Assembly: GCA_903887775.1 (NCBI GenBank)
Contig: CAISRB010000012.1
Span: 1-64,000 of the forward strand
From: an uncultured Bacteroidales bacterium
GTDB lineage: Bacteria; Bacteroidota; Bacteroidia; Bacteroidales; FEN-979
Reading direction: 5' to 3'
DNA: 64,000 nucleotides
The first letter of the stretch is position 1, and every line of letters starts with the position of its first letter. Made by a program: the position numbers and the translations under genes. Below, one piece after another: positions 1 through 6,666 of the stretch. A model generated the notes under the pieces. The model had not been told where the DNA came from. It did no database searches and saw only the letters and a program-made list of their open reading frames with translations.

Positions 1-1
1 C

Positions 2-127
2 TCCGGCCAGTTCAAGACTATGTTTGCTGCCGAAAACTTTGCCATCCTGAGATCCATTATCGAAACAGCCATCAAAAACAAACAAGATGTGCTGCAAGCC
101 CTCAATGTAATCGCTCATTATAAATAG
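2..127 (+). CDS. IS66-type transposase, C-terminal end only (cut by window edge)
   Basis: The frame is open from the first bases of the window to a TAG at 125-127 and encodes about 41 residues. It reads SGQFKT, then a segment with ILRSIIETA, then VLQALN. This matches the usual C-terminus of IS66-family transposases (GxFRT...RSxxxTxxxxxxxxLxAL). The catalytic DDE part would lie upstream, outside the window. It may belong to a complete element or a remnant. I could not identify the terminal inverted repeat after the stop codon. Confidence 0.6.
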   Translation, partial: SGQFKTMFAAENFAILRSIIETAIKNKQDVLQALNVIAHYK

Positions 128-321
128 GACTGATTAGTTACCTCATTTATTATTGTTTCGTATTGCAGAATAAAATCTAGTATTTGACCTTTATCCTTTT
201 CAAAACGAAGTCTGATCCTGTCTTTATAGCGGGTTCCTAAGTATATGTAAAATTCTTTTTCGTTCACGGTGACCAAAAATGAAAAAACATGAATAAGGTT
301 CTCCGGCTTAAGTGTTAAGTG
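118..321 (-). pseudogene. Open frame without ATG, possible small-protein remnant
   Basis: The minus strand is open for 67 codons between two stops. It contains a protein-like stretch of strand-forming residues with RYKDRIRLRFEKDKG followed by LDFILQYE. It resembles small proteins annotated as DUF7718, but I am not sure of that match. There is no in-frame ATG; TTG at 276 and GTG at 267 are the only likely starts. The 3' end overlaps the last bases of the IS66 frame on the other strand, which suggests disruption by the element. It could be a decayed gene or a chance open frame. Confidence 0.3.
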
Positions 322-356
322 TCATAGTTTCAGGTTTACTCAAATCCATAACCTTT

Positions 357-683
357 TTACCGGTTAAGTCGGGCCGCTATGGCAAATTGCATGAAATAGG
401 TCTCGATCGTTGGATCGTCGGATATGAAAAGTGCCTGGAGGAATTGATCCCTGGCACGCAAAACCTCTTTCGTCCTGTGCGATTTGTTCCGGACAAGCAG
501 TTCCACCGTTGCATCAAACAAATCCAATGCCCGGATTAACGCAGCCTGAAAATCTTCACCATTCCGCTTCAGCTTAAGTGTCCGAGAGGCTTCACTTCCG
601 ATATTACCCATCTGATCAAAGATCGATAACTGTTTCCATCGCTCACGATCAATGGTGTAAAAAGGTTTGCCCGTGGTTTCCAT
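357..683 (-). CDS. Small helical protein of unknown function
   Basis: This 108-residue protein starts METTGKPFYTIDRERW and is predicted to be all helical. The recognisable part is the segment from LSIFDQMGNIGSEASR through FQAALIRALDLFDATVELL to a C-terminal YFMQFAIAARL. I recall the same order of motifs (LGNIGSE, ALDRALELID, RVRE, YFxQFALAARL) in short uncharacterised proteins of Bacteroidota and other phyla. No catalytic motif is visible. It lies 8 bp downstream of the DUF5674 gene and probably shares its transcript. The function is unknown. Confidence 0.65.
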   Translation of the reverse strand: METTGKPFYTIDRERWKQLSIFDQMGNIGSEASRTLKLKRNGEDFQAALIRALDLFDATVELLVRNKSHRTKEVLRARDQFLQALFISDDPTIETYFMQFAIAARLNR

Positions 684-691
684 CAGAAAAG

Positions 692-1033
692 TTATTCGCT
701 GACTTTACGTAATACAAGGCCGATAATGCATTTTTTGATTTCCTCATTTTCAACACCTCTTGACATGTTTTGTTGCCGTGGGCGGATATTGATCATCGAA
801 TCAAATTCAATAAAGCCATCCGATCCGTATTTTTGAGGATACAGGTTGATGCCCCAGAGATCTTTTTGATTTGATCCTTGTTCCAGTAAAAATTGTTCCT
901 GATCCACATGTAACTCCGAATCAACTACCAGAATGCCACGTTCCACATCAACAACGGCTTTAACCAGGTCACCATACATGGATGCCGCCATGTCGTTTAG
1001 TTCTGAAAGTGTAATTATTCCAACTTCTTTCAT
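692..1033 (-). CDS. DUF5674 family protein
   Basis: This 113-residue protein shows the DUF5674 signature in order: MYGDLVKAVVDVERGIL, a SELH segment, a DLWGINLYP segment, EFDSMINIRP, and a SRGVEN segment before the C-terminal helix. The family has no established function. The start ATG overlaps the stop of the upstream truncated CapD-like frame by 4 bp (ATGA), so translation is probably coupled to that broken gene. That is odd, because the two proteins have no known relation. The family call is firm and the role is open. Confidence 0.85.
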   Translation of the reverse strand: MKEVGIITLSELNDMAASMYGDLVKAVVDVERGILVVDSELHVDQEQFLLEQGSNQKDLWGINLYPQKYGSDGFIEFDSMINIRPRQQNMSRGVENEEIKKCIIGLVLRKVSE

Positions 1034-1845
1034 GAGGTCATTGATTTTCCTGATTGAAGGATGATCTTCCGCGCCTTATCCAGATTGTTTTCCGATAATG
1101 ACATCCCTGCATGGATCACCAGCTGAGGGTTGTGCAATGCAACTAATTCTTCCAGGCCTTTTATATCCGTCGGCTCCAGGCGACAGATCGTGATTTTCAC
1201 ACCGGGATATCCGGCTTTAATCAGTTCCGGCTTTTCAAGCGCTTGTTCTTCTGAATCGGCCAGGATGAGTTCGGCAGGACGGCAGCGAATGAGCAGTGCA
1301 ATCATTTCGCGCCCCATGTTACTGCCCGCACCGGTGATCAGGATCCGTTTTCCGGCAATGACGCTACAAAAAGCCGGAGGCAGCGAAAAATCAACCGGTT
1401 TAACACTTTTTTCAGAAGCGCTTTTTACATTCACACTTGCTTTTTCGCCGGTCATAAGGCTGCGGAAGAACATCAGCAATACCGTAGTGATCAGAAATTC
1501 GAGGATAATGATGGTAAGGGGGATAAACAGCCGCTGGTTGATGAGGTAATAGCTGATGAAATCGGCGAGGATGAAAATGAAACTACCTGAAATGAGGATC
1601 AGTATGAATTTAAAGGTATCGGTTAGGCCTTCGTGCCTGTTAATGCCGATATATGAGCGGGTGGCTAAGAGGAGTAATACCCTCACAACTGTGATGGATC
1701 CCAGTACCATGGGTATTTCGGCAATCTCAGAGGCCGGGATGGAAAAGTTGAACCTCAGCAGGTAAGCCAACCATACGGCCAGAATGACGATTGCAGCGTC
1801 GGAGATTGAGAGCAGGTATTTGGGGAAAGGGCGGGACAAGGTCAT
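1030..1845 (-). pseudogene. Truncated FlaA1/CapD-like nucleotide-sugar dehydratase (N-terminal part)
   Basis: Members of this family (WbpM/FlaA1/CapD) are membrane-bound NDP-sugar 4,6-dehydratases of about 600-640 residues. This frame has only 271. It keeps the four N-terminal membrane segments (about residues 12-130) and the first strand of the Rossmann fold with TGAGSNMG at 171-178. It leaves the family pattern soon after VIHAG, where the usual HAAAYKH motif should follow. It has no YxxxK catalytic site and ends at a stop overlapping the DUF5674 gene. I read it as a 3'-deleted gene joined to an unrelated neighbour; a membrane-anchor role cannot be excluded. Confidence 0.7.
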
Positions 1846-1928
1846 GAGAATTTACGATTTACGATGTACAATTTACGATTATTAGCGTTCAGCGTTAGGG
1901 CGTTATTGCGTTCAGCGTTAGGCGTTTC
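1846..1928. repeat. Intergenic repeats: 'atttacg' and 'gcgttcagcgttaggg' runs
   Basis: Three near-copies of atttacgat stand next to the CapD-like start codon. They are followed by runs of gcgtt separated by short spacers (gcgttcagcgttagggcgtt and variants). The second type recurs in most gaps of the 1.8-12.7 kb and 62-63.2 kb flanks. It is non-coding and its function is unknown. Confidence 0.7.
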
Positions 1929-3224
1929 TTAAAGAACTTGCCAGTGTCCGCCTTTGGCGGGGCCGATACGTATGATTAGATTCCTTTTCTTCAAAGTTGT
2001 TATTTGTTTTTCAATCGCCCGCGTAGACATGGCAAGTTGTTTTGCCAGACTTGCAATTGTGGTTTCAGGATTATTCTTTATAAGATTCAGGATTTTCTCC
2101 GAACTTTTCTCCGAACTTTTCTCCGTGTATTCAATTTTGTAAAAGATCACTGAAAAGAGGTGCCCACGGCTTTCAAAGACGGGTTCCGGCAAGTTTTCGT
2201 TTACGCATTCGCTTATTATCTTTACCGTTCCTCGCCCCCAGCTTTCAATAAATCCTGATTTGTAGAAAACATCGGCAAGCAATGTGTTGCGTGGTTTTGA
2301 AAGATGGTCTCGTTTCAGGTCTTCAATTTTAATTTCATCAGGCAAAATTCCTTCGTTCATGACCATTAGTTTGTCATCATAAACCCGGATTTGAACAGCT
2401 GAAGTAGTCAGATAATTTCTATGAATGATGCTATTCAATATTGCCTCCCGTAAGGCATTGTAAGGGTACTCCAGTTTTTCGCGGCGATGTATTCCTTCGT
2501 AGGTAATAGGGCTTAGGAGGTACTTTGTTTTCAGCATACTCAGCGTTTGTTCTATTTGCTGAAACAGGTTTCCCCCGACAATATCACTGGTCTGGATATC
2601 TGCATCAGAGATAAACTTTCCAATTTTTATATGTGCCTGCATGAAAAAGTGTTGCGGATTTTTGCCAAACAGCAAAACTGCAGCCCTCTTAAATTTTCCG
2701 TTTTTAAGCAGGTTTAATTTATCAAGAATAATCAGTGGGTTGGTTTCAGTTGCGACATAGGGCAAGCGATCAGTTGCAAGTTTTTTAAATTCTTCGATGG
2801 TTGTCAGATTTACATCCTCGAAAGTAAATGAATCTTCAATAACATCATCCCATGATCTTCCAAATTTTCGTAGTAAAAACTCGGTCAACGAATTGCCTGT
2901 CAATTCCATATTTGAACTGCCACTCCTAAAATAATACCGACCCCGTAAGGAGATAGGAACAGAATAGGCAGGAATATTGATTTCAAGAAAGCGATGGTCG
3001 TTTTCCTGTTTTTCATTAAGATTAACCGTAACCCCCATTAAGTCACGCGATTTGTTTGGAATTTCCACCATGAGCTGTCTAAAATTCTCAACGCCTGTCA
3101 CACTTCCATCATCCTTGACCCCAATCAACAAAGTACCACCTGAAGCATTTGCAAAACCGCAAATCCATTTCAGATAGTCATCATGCCAATTTTGTTTATA
3201 CTCAATGATTTGGTTTTCTGCCAT
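1929..3224 (-). CDS. Schlafen/AlbA_2-type ATP-binding protein (RecG-like regulator family)
   Basis: This 431-residue protein starts with an AlbA_2 (Schlafen AAA_4) domain: EYKQNWHDDYLKWICGFAN, then GGTLLIGVKDDG, within residues 8-46. In the middle there is a HATPase_c_4-like motif NALREAILNSIIHRNY (about 258-275). At the end there is a winged-helix segment (TIASLAKQLAMSTRAIEKQI, about 390-410). This order is typical of proteins annotated as putative transcriptional regulators or RecG-like ATP-binding proteins. A short KSSEKSSEK repeat links the ATPase part to the winged helix. It sits alone between repeat-filled gaps. Its target is unknown; a defence or regulatory role is possible. Confidence 0.85.
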   Translation of the reverse strand: MAENQIIEYKQNWHDDYLKWICGFANASGGTLLIGVKDDGSVTGVENFRQLMVEIPNKSRDLMGVTVNLNEKQENDHRFLEINIPAYSVPISLRGRYYFRSGSSNMELTGNSLTEFLLRKFGRSWDDVIEDSFTFEDVNLTTIEEFKKLATDRLPYVATETNPLIILDKLNLLKNGKFKRAAVLLFGKNPQHFFMQAHIKIGKFISDADIQTSDIVGGNLFQQIEQTLSMLKTKYLLSPITYEGIHRREKLEYPYNALREAILNSIIHRNYLTTSAVQIRVYDDKLMVMNEGILPDEIKIEDLKRDHLSKPRNTLLADVFYKSGFIESWGRGTVKIISECVNENLPEPVFESRGHLFSVIFYKIEYTEKSSEKSSEKILNLIKNNPETTIASLAKQLAMSTRAIEKQITTLKKRNLIIRIGPAKGGHWQVL

Positions 3225-3240
3225 TTACGTTGGCCTTATG

Positions 3241-3438
3241 GCGTTCAGCATTTATTTGAGCGAGCAATTTGCACAAGCCGCATTAATTGGAGCGAAGCAG
3301 TTCACATAAGCCGCATCAGGTAGAACGAAGGGAGCATTTTGTGTAAGCGGCATCAGGTGGAGCGTAGCGACACCGTAGCCGCGACGCAAAGATGCGACCG
3401 AATAGTGACACCGTAGCGGCATTGTGAAGCTGCGAGCT
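3241..3438. repeat. Palindromic dispersed repeat, copy A
   Basis: The gap contains gagcgaagcagttcacataa with gccgc on the left and gcggcattgtgaagctgcga on the right. The two are imperfect inverted complements enclosing caccgtagccgcgacgcaaa and related text. Copies with the same ends recur near 9.0, 11.0, 12.6 and 63.1 kb. The element could fold into a long hairpin in DNA or RNA. No frame in it looks protein-like. Confidence 0.75.
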
Positions 3439-3981
3439 TTAGGGCTGATCGAGGGTTATGTTTTTGCGTATCGTAGTTTTATACCGCTTACCGATGTCGT
3501 GGCAATGTACTTCGAAAGTCAGCCCGTCTAAATGACGGATGATGTCGCGGATCTTCTCGAGGTCAAGTCTCGCATCAAACCAGGTGAGGTCGAATTCGAA
3601 TATCTTAACCGATTGCTCGGGCATTACTTTCATGCCTTCACGAATGATAGAAAGTGTGATGTACCCCGTGTCCTCATCCACCAGCGGTAAAAAATCAGTA
3701 ATGGATCCTGAGACCTTATTGTCTTTTGAAACGAAGAATTTAGAAATGAAGAAGGGGCTGTTACCGCTGTTCAGGAGGCGCAGTGAGATGCTGTTTTCGG
3801 TGACTCCGTGCACCAGGACAGGTAAGGGTTTGATGGTGTCGCGATAGAATTTGAAGAACAAAAAGACCGAAAAAGCGCTCATCACAAATGCCGCCACCGA
3901 CAAAAAAATGGTGAGGATCACCAGGAAGCGGAGGTCGACGGGGAGGGAGGGAACGGCAAGAAAAAGGTTAGTTTGTATCAT
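3439..3981 (-). CDS. Membrane-anchored protein of unknown function
   Basis: This 180-residue protein has one strong membrane helix near the N-terminus (about residues 16-45, rich in L, V, F and A). A soluble beta-rich domain follows, with SISLRLLNSGNSPFFISKF in the middle. The pattern of a helix followed by a domain that discusses differences of two strands resembles proteins with an Ig-like extracytoplasmic part, but I recognise no named family. It stands between repeat copy A and the hicBA region with no operon partner. The function is unknown. Confidence 0.6.
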   Translation of the reverse strand: MIQTNLFLAVPSLPVDLRFLVILTIFLSVAAFVMSAFSVFLFFKFYRDTIKPLPVLVHGVTENSISLRLLNSGNSPFFISKFFVSKDNKVSGSITDFLPLVDEDTGYITLSIIREGMKVMPEQSVKIFEFDLTWFDARLDLEKIRDIIRHLDGLTFEVHCHDIGKRYKTTIRKNITLDQP

Positions 3982-4047
3982 GAGTGTAAGGTAAGAAAAA
4001 TGTACAATGTACGATTGACAGTTTCAGGTTTCAGGTTTGTGCACTAA

Positions 4048-4173
4048 TCAAAGTTTCGCTTCATCAATTTTTAATATGTTTTTCCTGATCCAATACCTCA
4101 GCAATGGGTCGATAAGGACGGGTTGTGATGCTGGAGGGCTGACTTTAAATAGAGACAACCATCCTTTTTTCAT
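4048..4173 (-). CDS. Possible 41-residue ORF
   Basis: A short frame starts MKKGWLSLFKV and ends KIDEAKL, with basic and aromatic residues in the middle (LLRYWIRKN). It lies downstream of the hicA remnant in the same direction. I do not recognise it. It could be the end of a lost gene or chance. Confidence 0.2.
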   Translation of the reverse strand: MKKGWLSLFKVSPPASQPVLIDPLLRYWIRKNILKIDEAKL

Positions 4174-4217
4174 GGGCAAAGAGTCTGCGGCAATGCGGGC
4201 CCCCTTTTTTTCATGGC

Positions 4218-4402
4218 TCAAGGTTTAGGAATTTCTAATTGTTTGCATATCAAGACACATAGATCCTCATCAATATCGGGATGCCGTGGTATACTTGTTC
4301 GTTTTCCATTTACATGATTCATATACTTATCATGTTTACCACCATGTTTTACAAAACTACTTTATGTTCATTCAAGTACTTTATAAACCTTATCCTTTTC
4401 AT
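4218..4402 (-). pseudogene. hicA: HicA-type toxin gene with a frameshift
   Basis: Two overlapping minus-strand frames together read as a HicA mRNA interferase. The first is MKRIRFIKYLNEHKVVL, followed directly by TAA. The other frame gives VKHGGKHDKYMN, then NGKRTSIPRHPDI, then LICKQLEIPKP and a stop. The HicA catalytic histidine lies in the GGKHDKY segment, and the RHPDI motif is also typical. A single missing base near 4350 separates the two halves. The start lies 4 bp after the hicB stop, so the order is antitoxin first. As printed, the toxin cannot be made full length, which fits loss of a toxin or a sequencing error. Confidence 0.75.
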
Positions 4403-4406
4403 CGGG

Positions 4407-4616
4407 TCAGGCAAATGATAATTCCTCTTCCAGCAGCATCTCACCCTCCGGTAGATATTGTTCCCGGATATCTTCCAGATAAAGTTCAAGAGAATCAACT
4501 ATATTTACTTTTACCTCCTCAACTGTTAGCCCTTGGGTAAAAACGGCAGGTAATTCCTTTAACTGCCCGATGAGGTAACCACTTTTACCTTTTTTGATTA
4601 CTATTGTGAGTTTCAT
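4407..4616 (-). CDS. hicB: HicB-like antitoxin
   Basis: This 69-residue protein has the HicB-like core: strand MKLTIVIKKG, a GYLIGQLKELPAVFTQG segment, then VEEVKVNIVDSLELYLEDI. In HicAB systems it binds HicA and blocks its RNase activity. No C-terminal DNA-binding domain is present, so this is the short form. Its start codon overlaps the stop of the wzz-like gene by 4 bp (ATGA), so it may be co-translated with a polysaccharide gene. The partner hicA follows with a frameshift. Confidence 0.8.
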   Translation of the reverse strand: MKLTIVIKKGKSGYLIGQLKELPAVFTQGLTVEEVKVNIVDSLELYLEDIREQYLPEGEMLLEEELSFA

Positions 4617-5827
4617 GATACTGATTTTAGATTCAAGTTTGGCTCCGCTTCCTGAAGGGTTTTTTTGAATTTGGCGAAGGCTGGTTTCCCGAATATAACG
4701 CCTATTCCGGTGAGTATCCCCAGGAAGATCATGATCAAAATGATATTGCTGCTTGAACTGGTTTTTACTGCATCAGATGGCGGCTCAATGATGGTGAAAA
4801 CAGGGGTGTTTTCCTGCACGTTGATTTTGGCTTGTTCGAGCAGCTGAGACAAACTGTTATATACATTGAAAGCTAGGTTATATTCGGCCTGTAGGTTTTC
4901 TCCCTGGGCAAGTGCGCTCGACTGTACCACATTCTGGTTACGGTCGCGGTAGGATGCGAGAGTCTGCTGGGCCTGCTTATATCTTTTCTCAGCGTCGGCA
5001 TGCAGTCCTTCAATAAATTCACGGTCGTTCTTGACCTTGCGCGTGCGATAATCGATGATATAGCGGGTAAGAGTGTTTACAACCGAACCGGCCAGATCTT
5101 TTGCCACCATCGGATCTCCGATATTTACGGTGATCTCCAGTAAATTCACCGAGCCTTTCTTGATTTCAGCCTTGATGCAACTGCTGATGGCGCCGATTTT
5201 CGATTTTTCTTCGGGTGTAAGTTCCAGAGATGCCGAATCGGAGGAAGCCGGTCCCATGATGGATAACCTGAGACCTGGAACCGGAGAAGTATTCGGGAGT
5301 ATGGAAGCCGGCGCGCGCTGGTGTGAGGTCATTTTTGTGGTTTCGGCTTTCTTTTTTCCTCGTATAGCGAGAAGAATGGTTCCAGGAAGTCCGATGCTGT
5401 ATTTCATGAGTATGCCTTGCAATGTGGTTCGTGGGTGTTTGTCGAAATACTGCGACAGGCTCATTTTCGACCTGGTCTTTGAGTCGGTCACCTGCTGATT
5501 CAGAACCTCGAGCCTGAAGTACACACTCCCTACGACCAATGGGTAAAGTGAGGGGGTAAGCGCATCGGCTGATGCCGTAGTCGGAACCCCGGTCAATAAC
5601 GATAGTTGTTTTAGTATGGCTGAATTAGCTGCCGGATTTGATCCGCCCGGCTCAACCAACAGGCTTACTTTCGAGGTATATTCCCTGGGGGATATGATCA
5701 CAAGCAACACCCCCAGCACAAAGAATATGCCCGTTGCGATGAGGATGGTTTTGCGTCCTTTCCAGAGTTTCAAAACGATCTGCATCAGGTCGATTTCGGA
5801 GGAAGCGGTATCGGTGGGTTCTGTCAT
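4613..5827 (-). CDS. Wzz-type polysaccharide chain-length/co-polymerase protein
   Basis: This protein of about 404 residues has a short cytoplasmic start (EIDLMQIVLKLWKGRK), a membrane helix, a Wzz domain (REYTSKVSLLVEPGG) and a long periplasmic part. That part contains a coiled-coil stretch with REFIEGLHADAEKRYKQAQQ. Near the C-terminus come a PPSDAVKT segment and a second membrane helix (IILIMIFLGILTGIGVIFG). No kinase domain is attached. The ATG at 5827 is preferred because the frame upstream of it is only translated 'gcgtt' repeat. It probably works with the SLBB protein encoded just upstream. Confidence 0.85.
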   Translation of the reverse strand: MTEPTDTASSEIDLMQIVLKLWKGRKTILIATGIFFVLGVLLVIISPREYTSKVSLLVEPGGSNPAANSAILKQLSLLTGVPTTASADALTPSLYPLVVGSVYFRLEVLNQQVTDSKTRSKMSLSQYFDKHPRTTLQGILMKYSIGLPGTILLAIRGKKKAETTKMTSHQRAPASILPNTSPVPGLRLSIMGPASSDSASLELTPEEKSKIGAISSCIKAEIKKGSVNLLEITVNIGDPMVAKDLAGSVVNTLTRYIIDYRTRKVKNDREFIEGLHADAEKRYKQAQQTLASYRDRNQNVVQSSALAQGENLQAEYNLAFNVYNSLSQLLEQAKINVQENTPVFTIIEPPSDAVKTSSSSNIILIMIFLGILTGIGVIFGKPAFAKFKKTLQEAEPNLNLKSVS

Positions 5828-5828
5828 A

Positions 5829-5861
5829 AGCGTTCTGTGTTTTGCGTTGTTGTGTTCAGCG
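5829..5861. repeat. 'gcgtt' intergenic repeat run
   Basis: A short series of gcgtt and tgttc steps lies between the wzz-like start and the PIN-domain gene. It creates a spurious N-terminal extension of the wzz frame. Confidence 0.6.
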
Positions 5862-6287
5862 TTATGGCTTTTTGCCAATTGTTTTCAGAACCTGTTCTGC
5901 ATTCAGTACCGGAATTTTTGATTTTTTAAAATCTTTCAGGTTTCGTGTGATGATAATATCCTGATTGTTTTCAATGGCCGTAAAATACTGCAATCCATCT
6001 TCAAAATCCTCAAAGTCATTGTCATTTAAGGCTAACCCTATAATTTTATCATCAAGTGGCAATACATCTGCTATTAACTTGAATTTTCGCAGGATAGCTT
6101 TTGCTTCATTCGCGCTCTTTGATTTCAATAAAATATAATTTGTATTTGCAAAAGTCAAAGAAGAAACACTGAGTGTCAAGTATTTCTTATCAGCCAGCGA
6201 AAATAAATTTGCTGAGTCAGAATAATATGGTTCTCTTTTCGCCAACAAATCAATTACGATATTGGTATCCACTAAAAGCTTCTTCAT
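5862..6287 (-). CDS. PIN-domain ribonuclease toxin (VapC-like)
   Basis: This 141-residue protein has PIN-fold acidic motifs: LLVDTNIVIDLL at the start (D7), DNDFEDFEDGLQYFTA in the C-terminal half, and an ITRNLKDFKKS segment. Such proteins are magnesium-dependent RNases that act as toxins. The start overlaps the stop of the DUF6364 antitoxin gene by 4 bp, the classic order for a toxin-antitoxin pair. All expected acidic residues appear to be present, so the toxin looks intact. Confidence 0.85.
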   Translation of the reverse strand: MKKLLVDTNIVIDLLAKREPYYSDSANLFSLADKKYLTLSVSSLTFANTNYILLKSKSANEAKAILRKFKLIADVLPLDDKIIGLALNDNDFEDFEDGLQYFTAIENNQDIIITRNLKDFKKSKIPVLNAEQVLKTIGKKP

Positions 6288-6529
6288 TTGTATTTTTCGA
6301 TAAGATAATCAGCGTATTCTTTTCTATAATTAAAACCTTCAGGCAATTCAATTACTCCGCTTAAACTCTCAACCAATGGCGTAATTCCGATATTTCCTGA
6401 TTTTTGCTCAGTTACTGAATCAAGATATGATTCAACCATCCGCGATAAACTTATCTTGTGGTTTTGGGCATAAGTTTTAGCTCTTTCAATCACATTTTCA
6501 TTGAGCCTTAAAGTTAGTTTTGTATCCAT
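6284..6529 (-). CDS. DUF6364 family antitoxin
   Basis: This 81-residue protein has a ribbon-helix-helix-like N-terminus (MDTKLTLRLNENVIERAKTY, then a KISLSRMVESYL segment) and a C-terminal tail with RKEYADYLIEKYK that would wrap the toxin. It is the cognate antitoxin of the PIN protein. The ATG at 6529 is chosen over upstream frame positions because a promoter -7 box sits at 6547-6554, so the mRNA should begin near 6540. The leader is therefore only about ten bases. Confidence 0.85.
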   Translation of the reverse strand: MDTKLTLRLNENVIERAKTYAQNHKISLSRMVESYLDSVTEQKSGNIGITPLVESLSGVIELPEGFNYRKEYADYLIEKYK

Positions 6530-6546
6530 ACTATTTGTTTTGCGTA

Positions 6547-6577
6547 CAAATATATGCAAATTATACGTCAATTGCAA
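6547..6577 (-). promoter_or_regulatory. Bacteroidota-type promoter for the DUF6364/PIN pair
   Basis: On the minus strand there is TTG at 6577-6575, 20 bases, then TATATTTG at 6554-6547. This fits the Bacteroidota consensus TTTG-N19-21-TAnnTTTG. It drives the toxin-antitoxin pair. Confidence 0.75.
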
Positions 6578-6596
6578 TGGCTCGCATTACATAATG

Positions 6597-6666
6597 TTAT
6601 TGCGTTTTGGCGTTCTGTGTTAGAGCGTTTTGCGTTATTGCGTTATTGCGTTTAGCGTTGGGGCGT
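6597..6666. repeat. 'gcgtt' intergenic repeat run
   Basis: About nine gcgtt steps with short spacers (gcgttttggcgttctgtgtt and similar) fill the gap between the SLBB gene stop and the toxin-antitoxin promoter. No conserved frame is visible. Confidence 0.7.

Noticed and set aside
5073-5498. Plus-strand 141-codon open frame
   Set aside because: It is antisense to the Wzz-like gene, with no signal or domain pattern.
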